From Flavobacteriaceae bacterium (lineage in GTDB: Bacteria; Bacteroidota; Bacteroidia; Flavobacteriales; Flavobacteriaceae): a stretch of DNA of 5,918 nucleotides. Below are positions 1-5,238 of this stretch, piece by piece (the first letter of the stretch is position 1; every line of letters starts with the position of its first letter). A program made the position numbers and the translations under genes. The stretch covers positions 1 through 5,918 of the forward strand of contig JALZVC010000060.1 in NCBI GenBank assembly GCA_023301205.1, given 5' to 3'. Under the pieces are notes generated by a model. The model ran no database searches, was not told the DNA's origin, and saw nothing but the letters and a program-made list of their open reading frames with translations.

Positions 1-2
1 AA

Positions 3-1403
3 TTAGATATGTAACGCCCTATCTCCTGTAGCTGCTAAAGCTGCTTCTTTTGTAGCTTCGGCATAGGTTGGGTGTGCGTGACTCATACGTGCTATATCTT
101 CTGCACTAGCCCTAAACTCCATAGCAACAACCATTTCAGCAATTAAATCTGCTGCTCTTGCTCCTACCATATGGACTCCTATCACCTCATCGGTTTTAGC
201 ATCTGTTAGTATTTTTATAAATCCATCAGTATCTCCACTTGCTCTACTTCTACCTAAAGCACGCATCGGGAATTGTCCAGATTTGTAGTCTAGTTTTGCC
301 GCTTTAAGTTGTTCTTCTGTTTTACCTACACTAGCAACTTCTGGCCAAGTATACACAACACCCGGTATTAAATTATAATTGATATGTGGTTTTTGCCCTG
401 CAATTACTTCTGCTACAAGACTTCCTTCTTCACTTGCTTTATGCGCTAACATAGCACCCCTTACAACATCACCTATCGCGTATATATTTGATATATTAGT
501 CTGTAAATGATCATTCACATCTACTTGACCTCTTTCTGTAACTTTTACTCCAGCATTCTCTAATCCTAGTCCATCTGTATACGCTCTTCTACCTACAGAA
601 ACTAAGCAATAGTCACCTGTAAAAATAACTTCTTTGTCTTTTTTATCTGTAGCTGTAACGGTTACTTCTTTTCCTTTTTTAGATACCGCAGACACTTTAT
701 GAGAAAGAAAGAACTTTACGCCTTGCTTTTTCATTGCTTTCATTAATTCTTTACTTTGAGCCGCATCCATTGTTGGGATAATACGGTCCATAAATTCTAC
801 AACAGAAACTTCTGCACCAAGACGACGATATACTTGACCTAGCTCTAGCCCAATAACACCACCACCTATTACTACCATATGTTTTGGTATTTCTTTTAAG
901 GTCAATGCCTCTGTAGAGGTGATTACTCTTTCTTTATCTAAAGTGATAAATGGTAATGAAGATGGCTTAGAACCTGTAGCTATAATGGTGTTCTTAGCTT
1001 CAATTGTCTGTTTCTTCTCCCCGTCTATTTCAATATGCGTTGCATCTTTAAACGAACCCATACCTACATAAACGTCAATCTTATTCTTATTCATTAAGAA
1101 CTCAATACCTTTTGTAGTTTGTTCTACTACAGAGGCCTTACGCTCTACCATCTTTTTAAAGTTGATTTTAACTTCACCAGGAATCTCAATCCCGTGATCT
1201 GCAAAATGCTTAATAGCATCTTCATAATGGTGCGAAGAATCTAAAAGTGCTTTACTAGGTATACAACCTACATTAAGGCAAGTACCACCAAGTGTGTTAT
1301 ATTTTTCAATTATGGCAGTTTTCATACCTAATTGTGCACAACGTATCGCTGCTACATATCCTCCAGGACCAGAACCTATTACGGCTACATCGTATTGACT
1401 CAT
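3..1403 (-). CDS. lpdA: Dihydrolipoyl dehydrogenase (E3 of 2-oxoacid dehydrogenase complexes)
   Basis: Complete 466-residue flavoprotein of normal family length. It reoxidises dihydrolipoamide on the E2 subunits of pyruvate, 2-oxoglutarate or branched-chain dehydrogenases, or on the glycine-cleavage H protein, passing electrons through FAD to NAD+ in the cytoplasm. Seen in the sequence: an N-terminal FAD-binding GSGPGG at residues 10-15; the redox-active disulfide C42/C47 in GGTCLNVGCIPSK; an NAD-binding GGGVIG at 180-185; the second FAD motif YAIGDV at 308-313; and the C-terminal catalytic dyad H444/E449 in SHAHPTYAEA, which lies in the dimer interface. All key residues are intact, so the enzyme should be active. 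It begins MSQYDVAVIG, as expected for the family, with no plausible alternative start. No E1 or E2 gene is adjacent, so the partner complex cannot be told. It probably has its own promoter in the gap before the peptidase gene. Confidence 0.97.
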   Translation of the reverse strand: MSQYDVAVIGSGPGGYVAAIRCAQLGMKTAIIEKYNTLGGTCLNVGCIPSKALLDSSHHYEDAIKHFADHGIEIPGEVKINFKKMVERKASVVEQTTKGIEFLMNKNKIDVYVGMGSFKDATHIEIDGEKKQTIEAKNTIIATGSKPSSLPFITLDKERVITSTEALTLKEIPKHMVVIGGGVIGLELGQVYRRLGAEVSVVEFMDRIIPTMDAAQSKELMKAMKKQGVKFFLSHKVSAVSKKGKEVTVTATDKKDKEVIFTGDYCLVSVGRRAYTDGLGLENAGVKVTERGQVDVNDHLQTNISNIYAIGDVVRGAMLAHKASEEGSLVAEVIAGQKPHINYNLIPGVVYTWPEVASVGKTEEQLKAAKLDYKSGQFPMRALGRSRASGDTDGFIKILTDAKTDEVIGVHMVGARAADLIAEMVVAMEFRASAEDIARMSHAHPTYAEATKEAALAATGDRALHI

Positions 1404-1460
1404 AAGTTTTATTCTTAAAATTGATTGTGCTTACAAAAGTGAAAGCATCTAAAACTATTA

Positions 1461-1492
1461 CAAAAATACAATTTTGTTCAGGGACTTACCAA
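1461..1492 (-). promoter_or_regulatory. Bacteroidota-type promoter for lpdA
   Basis: Read on the minus strand, a TTG (1490-1492) is followed after 21 bases by TATTTTTG (1461-1468), an exact match to the Bacteroidota -7 consensus TAnnTTTG with a -33 TTG at acceptable spacing. Transcription would begin near 1455, giving a leader of about 50 nt before the lpdA start codon at 1403. This suggests lpdA is transcribed separately from the upstream peptidase gene. It is a consensus match only, in AT-rich DNA where chance matches occur. Confidence 0.5.
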
Positions 1493-1527
1493 TTTTTGAG
1501 AAAGGTTTAAGAATTTAAAAAAGTCTA

Positions 1528-3123
1528 TTATTTTTTAAGTTCAATATCCTTTAAGATCCATTCAATTTCTGGATCAACTCCTGCTTTTCTATCTGCTACT
1601 GTAGGTGTTATTTCTAAATCTGGCATTATGCCATAACCATCAGGTGTTACTTTATAAGGAGATTCTACCTGCATCACACCCATTCTAATTTTCACTTTTG
1701 AATTAGGCATTTCATAACCCCTAGTCATCCCAGCAACAGTACCGTTTTGTGCTCCTCCAGTTTCTTGACCTACAAAAGTTGCTCGATGATCCCTTTTTAA
1801 ATTTGTGGAAAGCAAAGATGAAGCAGAAAAAGAACTCCCATTAATTAACACATAAACATCCCCTTTAAAATTTAACTCTTTAGGCGCTAAGGGTCTTACT
1901 CCATGTAACCTATAATATAATTTTCCATCTTTCTTCTTTGTTCTTAGTACTTCAAGCGGCACTATAATGGGAGCTATTGCAATTCCGATGGCTTTTGTAA
2001 ATCCACTATTCGTATTACTCATAAGTGATTTCATTAATGGAGTTCTGCTCGTCACTTCACTTGGATTATACATCACATATTCTTGATCTGTTAAATATCC
2101 ATAAAACTCATTTATCTCTCTAACACGCCCTCCTGTGTTGTCTCGTAAGTCAATAATCAACGTTTTAGTCTTTAAACTGTCTAAGGTTTTAAATGTTTCT
2201 TTATAAAACGTTTTAAAATCACCATTAGTGAAATTGAGTATTTTAATAACTGCTACCGTACTATCTTTACCTACAAATCTTAAATCTCTATTAAATGTGT
2301 CTGACTGCGAATTATAACCATAAACCTTGTTGAACTCTCTAACTGCCTTTAAAGAGTCTTTCTTGATTTTTCGCTCTGCTTTTGTTAGTTTAATTGGTTT
2401 TATAGCCGCTAAGCTATCTTTCTGTCTCTCTGACAAAGAATCTTGCTTCTTCTTTTTATTTTCCCATTTAAATGTTTTTGAAAAAACAGAATCTCGTTGT
2501 TTAAAAGTTACTTTTAGACTGTCTAAAAAACCTTTATCCATTTTATAGAATCTATTCAACCTTGACGCCACAATACGATCAAATAATGTAGTATTATAGC
2601 CATCTGAAGCAATGTTACGATTGTAACGAGCAATCAATTCTTGCGTAGTTTCATTCTCTAATTTAAGAACTTCGCTACCTATTAATAAAGAATCTACACC
2701 TTTTGCTTTAGTAACAAAAACCTTATTCTCCACATTTTCAAATTGAAGTGTATTGAAGTTAAATTTTTTGTCTTTGTACTCCTTTCGCTCTTCTTTTGTG
2801 CGCCTCAAATTAGGCGATGACAAACCTATATGCCCTTGCCCTATTGTTTTAACCACTGGTGCCATACTGTTATAAAATGCCTTACTTGACATAGGGCTAA
2901 CTATAGATTTTTTTAAACTGTCAAATTTAAAATCCAGCTCCTCTTTAGAAATGTATTGGTATAGTTTAGGATGTGCTCTTTTTAGTCTTATGTATGTTTT
3001 GTCAATGTCTTCGTGCAGTTCTACAGGAGTGTGCAGTTCTAAAATCTCAGCATTGTATTTCTCTAGACTTCCACAAGAAGAGATTAGTAGTATTAGAAAA
3101 CTTAAATAAATATAATTTTTCAT
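1528..3123 (-). CDS. S41-family (tricorn/IRBP-like) serine peptidase, predicted lipoprotein
   Basis: Predicted envelope-anchored endopeptidase of 531 residues; its substrate is unknown. The N-terminus is a lipoprotein signal: a short charged start, a hydrophobic run from about residue 5 to 14, then the lipobox ISSC with the lipidated cysteine at C17. Domains in order: an N-terminal helical region with the GHIGLS motif (candidate catalytic H98); a PDZ-like stretch around 122-220, with IGSEVLKLEN resembling the PDZ GDEILKING strand; a lysine-rich insert at 221-265; then the peptidase core with LIIDLRDNTGG (322-332), candidate nucleophile S433 in SFSAS, and the C-terminal GYGIMPD (496-502). The Lys of CtpA/Prc-type enzymes, expected about 25 residues after the nucleophile, is absent; the segment reads GQETGGAQNG. 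The His-Ser arrangement therefore fits the tricorn-like branch. Family assignment is firm. Activity is likely but not certain, since the usual Glu three residues after the nucleophile is Ser. Neighbours give no functional clue. Confidence 0.88.
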   Translation of the reverse strand: MKNYIYLSFLILLISSCGSLEKYNAEILELHTPVELHEDIDKTYIRLKRAHPKLYQYISKEELDFKFDSLKKSIVSPMSSKAFYNSMAPVVKTIGQGHIGLSSPNLRRTKEERKEYKDKKFNFNTLQFENVENKVFVTKAKGVDSLLIGSEVLKLENETTQELIARYNRNIASDGYNTTLFDRIVASRLNRFYKMDKGFLDSLKVTFKQRDSVFSKTFKWENKKKKQDSLSERQKDSLAAIKPIKLTKAERKIKKDSLKAVREFNKVYGYNSQSDTFNRDLRFVGKDSTVAVIKILNFTNGDFKTFYKETFKTLDSLKTKTLIIDLRDNTGGRVREINEFYGYLTDQEYVMYNPSEVTSRTPLMKSLMSNTNSGFTKAIGIAIAPIIVPLEVLRTKKKDGKLYYRLHGVRPLAPKELNFKGDVYVLINGSSFSASSLLSTNLKRDHRATFVGQETGGAQNGTVAGMTRGYEMPNSKVKIRMGVMQVESPYKVTPDGYGIMPDLEITPTVADRKAGVDPEIEWILKDIELKK

Positions 3124-3154
3124 AATGGGCTTTTTTTAAAAGACGCAATAATTG

Positions 3155-3162
3155 CAAATATA
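3155..3162 (-). promoter_or_regulatory. Possible -7 promoter element of the S41 peptidase gene
   Basis: On the minus strand this reads TATATTTG, an exact TAnnTTTG match. It would place the transcript start about 25 nt upstream of the peptidase ATG at 3123. No TTG lies at the expected -33 position; the closest is TTA at 3182-3184. It is therefore weaker than the lpdA and lyase promoters. Confidence 0.38.
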
Positions 3163-3237
3163 GTTGCCTAAAGCTTAAAATTAACTCGAACTGGTTTGCT
3201 TACTCTTAATTCAAACTCTCATTAGGGAGAGGTAAAC

Positions 3238-3289
3238 AAAAAGCTGTCTTTAAAAATATTAAAATATCCTAAGCACTTATTTAACAGCT
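3238..3289 (-). terminator. Possible terminator downstream of the Lrp-family gene
   Basis: Downstream of the regulator stop codon, the minus strand carries AGCTGT (3284-3289) and ACAGCT (3242-3247), a perfect 6-bp inverted repeat whose 3' arm runs into a short T tract (3238-3241). The 36-nt loop is long and only partly closed by extra A/T pairing, so this is a modest candidate. No better terminator is visible in the 182-bp gap. Confidence 0.3.
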
Positions 3290-3305
3290 ACAATCTTACT
3301 GACAT

Positions 3306-3764
3306 TTACAACCTCACGGCGGTTGTATTTTTAACTTCATTAATAGAGAATGAACTCTGTGTACTCCCTATGTGCTGCAATGACGTCAACTTATTAATCA
3401 TAAATTCTCTAAAATGCTCCATATCTTTTACCACAACTTTGAGTAAATAATCATACTCACCACTTACGTGATAACACTCAAGAACTTCTTCAAGTTGTAT
3501 CGCTTCTGTCTCAAATTCTGCAATGTATTTTTCGCTGTGTTGGGTTAGTTTTATATGACAAAAAACCATAAAACCTAGGTCGAGTTTCTTTTTATCTAAC
3601 AATGCAACATATTGCTCTATGACACCATTACGCTCTAGTTTTTTGATGCGCTCAAAAATAGCAGTCACAGAGAGATTTAATTGTTGTGATAATTGCTTAT
3701 TAGTCTGTTTACTATCTTTTTGCAGCAAAGTTAATAGCTGCCTATCCATTAAGTCTAATTTCAT
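3306..3764 (-). CDS. Lrp/AsnC-family transcriptional regulator
   Basis: Predicted DNA-binding regulator of 152 residues that probably senses an amino acid. The N-terminus has the AsnC-type helix-turn-helix: KLDLMDRQLL at residues 2-11, and QLSQQLNLSVTAIFERIKKL with the recognition helix around 31-43. It leads into GVIEQYVALLDKKKLDLGF. The C-terminal half (about 66-145) is the ligand-binding RAM domain, with ECYHVSGEYDYLLKV at 96-110. Length and both domains match the family. The frame is open upstream to an ATG at 3827, but that would add 21 residues not typical of the family and would place the start upstream of the predicted promoter at 3804-3811. The ATG at 3764 is preferred because it begins at the canonical MKLDxxD. 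The gene is divergent from the PLP lyase, 159 bp apart, which suggests it regulates that gene and itself. The P. putida mdeR regulator, also Lrp-like, sits next to the methionine gamma-lyase gene in this manner. The ligand is not determinable here; methionine or a related amino acid is an inference. Confidence 0.92.
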   Translation of the reverse strand: MKLDLMDRQLLTLLQKDSKQTNKQLSQQLNLSVTAIFERIKKLERNGVIEQYVALLDKKKLDLGFMVFCHIKLTQHSEKYIAEFETEAIQLEEVLECYHVSGEYDYLLKVVVKDMEHFREFMINKLTSLQHIGSTQSSFSINEVKNTTAVRL

Positions 3765-3803
3765 AATCGAATATTTTTCTAGTAATTCATTTAATTGACA
3801 TTT

Positions 3804-3811
3804 CAAAAGTA
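3804..3811 (-). promoter_or_regulatory. -7 promoter element of the Lrp-family gene
   Basis: The minus strand reads TACTTTTG, an exact TAnnTTTG match. Transcription would begin near 3797 and leave a leader of about 33 nt before the ATG at 3764. There is no TTG at ideal -33 spacing; one at 3825-3827 is too close, at 13 bases. This could mean a weak or activator-dependent promoter. The element lies inside the extended reading frame that begins at 3827, which argues against that start. Confidence 0.45.
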
Positions 3812-3829
3812 ACAAATAATCTACCAAGT

Positions 3830-3871
3830 ATAACTTCTTCGGAAATATTAACTAAAAACAACATAAGTTAT
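3830..3871. promoter_or_regulatory. Candidate regulator-binding inverted repeat between the divergent promoters
   Basis: ATAACTT (3830-3836) and AAGTTAT (3865-3871) form a perfect 7-bp inverted repeat with a 28-bp spacer. The right arm abuts the -33 TTG of the lyase promoter (3871-3873). The left arm covers the position where a -33 element of the Lrp-family gene would be expected. Paired half-sites bound by an Lrp-type oligomer would fit this layout, but the arms are short and AT-rich, so chance is possible. Confidence 0.3.
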
Positions 3872-3901
3872 TGACATAAATTCTATTTAAAGCTACATTT
3901 A
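3871..3901 (+). promoter_or_regulatory. Promoter of the PLP lyase gene
   Basis: TTGACA begins at 3871, and TACATTTA lies at 3894-3901, 20 bases after the TTG. The second box matches TAnnTTTG except for the last base. Spacing fits the Bacteroidota housekeeping sigma factor. The expected transcript start is near 3908, giving a leader of only about 16 nt before the ATG at 3924, too short for a riboswitch. Control is therefore more likely by the divergent regulator than by the leader RNA. Confidence 0.5.
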
Positions 3902-3923
3902 CGGAAACAAACTACAAACAATT

Positions 3924-5135
3924 ATGGCAACTAAAAAAGACTTTAAACCAGCTAATAATATTCAAGATCTTCAATTTTTTGGAGAATCTGGAGGTGTAAA
4001 TCCATCTATCTCAGATTCATCTACATATACATTTATTGCAGCCAAAACAATGTGTGATACCTTTGAAGGTAACACAGATGGTTGCTATTTATATTCACGC
4101 CATTGTACACCTTCAAATTTATATTTAGGTGAAGCGCTTGCAGCAATGGAAGGAACAGAAACAGCAAACGTTGCCGCAAGTGGAATGGGCGCTATTACTC
4201 CTACATTATTACAGTTTTGTCAAGCTGGAGATCACATAGTTTCTAGCAGAACCATTTATGGAGGTACCTATGCTTTCTTAAAAAACTTTACTCCACGTTT
4301 AAATATTAATACCACCTTTGTAGATATTACAAAGCTCGATGTTGTAGAGGCGGCTATCACACCAGAAACCAAAGTATTATTTTGCGAGACTGTTTCTAAC
4401 CCGCTTTTAGAAATAGCAGATATTGAAGGGCTCGCAAAAATTGCCAAAAAACACAACATCCCTTTATTAGTAGATAATACATTTTCTCCATTATCTATTT
4501 CGCCAGCAAAGCTAGGTGCAGATGTAGTGATGCATAGTTTAACAAAATTTATCAATGGTGCCAGTGATACCATGGGCGGTGTTGTTTGTGGTTCACACGA
4601 ATTAATTGACTCATTACGTGATGTAAACGATGGTGCTTGTATGCTTCTAGGAGCATCAATGGATAGTTTGCGTGCAGCGAGTATCTTAAAAAACCTCCGT
4701 ACGCTTCACATTAGAATGCAACAACACAGTAAAAACGGACTATATTTAGCTCAAAAATTTGAAGCAGATGGCTTACGAACCGTCTACCCTGGCTTACCAT
4801 CGCATCCAGGTCACGAGCTTATGAAAAAACAAATGAACCCTCAATTTGGTTTTGGAGGCATGCTTACTATAGATGCTGGTGGTATTGACAAAGCAAATGC
4901 GTTAATGGAATTAATGCAAGAAAAAAATCTAGGATATCTTGCCGTAAGTTTAGGTTTTTACAAAACATTATTTAGCGCACCTGGTACTTCTACTTCTTCT
5001 GAAATACCTGAAGATGAACAAGCAGAAATGGGACTCACAGATGGCCTTATAAGATTCTCAATAGGTCTTGATGCAGATATAGAAAGAACCTACGTAATGA
5101 TGCACAAGTGTATGGTTGAGGTGGGAGTGCTTTAA
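3924..5135 (+). CDS. Cys/Met-metabolism PLP-dependent lyase, methionine gamma-lyase-like
   Basis: Cytoplasmic fold-type I PLP enzyme of 403 residues, the usual family length. Methionine gamma-lyase would split methionine into methanethiol, 2-oxobutyrate and ammonia; related family members act on cystathionine or homocysteine. Seen: YSR at 57-59 (phosphate contacts across the dimer); ASGMGAIT at 85-92 (phosphate loop); Y112 in IYGGT, stacking on the PLP ring; D184 in VDNT; the Schiff-base lysine K208 in HSLTKF; and the carboxylate-binding R377 in GLIRFSIGL. V341 in AVSLG occupies the place where cystathionine gamma-lyases have Glu, which favours methionine gamma-lyase. Against the Pseudomonas-type enzyme, the conserved active-site Cys after the Tyr (YGCT) is Gly114 here (YGGT). 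The C-terminal TSTSSE segment replaces the usual THS, and from memory both features resemble the plant-type enzymes. Cystathionine gamma-lyase or synthase activity cannot be excluded. Divergence from an Lrp-type regulator and a downstream NhaC-type carrier support a catabolic role. Confidence 0.88.
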   Translation: MATKKDFKPANNIQDLQFFGESGGVNPSISDSSTYTFIAAKTMCDTFEGNTDGCYLYSRHCTPSNLYLGEALAAMEGTETANVAASGMGAITPTLLQFCQAGDHIVSSRTIYGGTYAFLKNFTPRLNINTTFVDITKLDVVEAAITPETKVLFCETVSNPLLEIADIEGLAKIAKKHNIPLLVDNTFSPLSISPAKLGADVVMHSLTKFINGASDTMGGVVCGSHELIDSLRDVNDGACMLLGASMDSLRAASILKNLRTLHIRMQQHSKNGLYLAQKFEADGLRTVYPGLPSHPGHELMKKQMNPQFGFGGMLTIDAGGIDKANALMELMQEKNLGYLAVSLGFYKTLFSAPGTSTSSEIPEDEQAEMGLTDGLIRFSIGLDADIERTYVMMHKCMVEVGVL

Positions 5136-5156
5136 TTCTATGTATACAATAAAACT

Positions 5157-5184
5157 AAAAGCTGCACTTTGTGTAGCTTTTTTT
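5157..5184 (+). terminator. Intrinsic terminator after the PLP lyase gene
   Basis: An 11-bp stem pairs AAAAGCTGCAC (5157-5167) with GTGTAGCTTTT (5171-5181), with one G-U pair and a TTT loop (5168-5170). It runs directly into further T residues to 5184. It starts 22 bases after the lyase stop codon. It should end most lyase transcripts, so the transporter gene downstream probably needs its own promoter or depends on readthrough. Confidence 0.85.
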
Positions 5185-5187
5185 GAT

Positions 5188-5218
5188 TTGCAAACTACCA
5201 AGCAAAATCGTAACATTA
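5188..5218 (+). promoter_or_regulatory. Weak candidate promoter for the NhaC-family gene
   Basis: TTG at 5188-5190 is followed after 20 bases by TAACATTA (5211-5218), which matches only part of TAnnTTTG. Its spacing and its distance to the ATG at 5239 are nearly the same as for the lyase promoter. The presence of a terminator just upstream makes a promoter here plausible, but the match itself is poor. Confidence 0.22.
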
Positions 5219-5238
5219 CATATCTAAAATCAATCTAT

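Noticed and set aside
1515..1538. Hairpin TTAAAAAA / TTTTTTAA with an 8-nt loop over the stop codon of the S41 gene, with a T run on the minus strand
   Set aside because: The stem is only A-T pairs and overlaps the stop codon. It is too weak to call a terminator, and such repeats are expected by chance in AT-rich DNA.
2327..2548. 73-codon open frame on the plus strand inside the S41 gene
   Set aside because: Lies opposite the Lys/Ser-rich part of a convincing gene; no domain-like sequence, so it is a shadow frame.
3216..3231. Small hairpin CTCTC / GAGAG with a 6-nt loop in the gap between the regulator and the peptidase
   Set aside because: Five-base stem with no T tract following on either strand; no sign of a function.
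3902..3923. Possible SAM or other sulfur-related riboswitch in the leader of the lyase gene
   Set aside because: The predicted leader is only about 16-22 nt, and no structured element fits between promoter and start codon.
4268..4573. 101-codon open frame on the minus strand inside the PLP lyase gene
   Set aside because: Antisense to an intact gene with all family motifs; no recognisable protein features.
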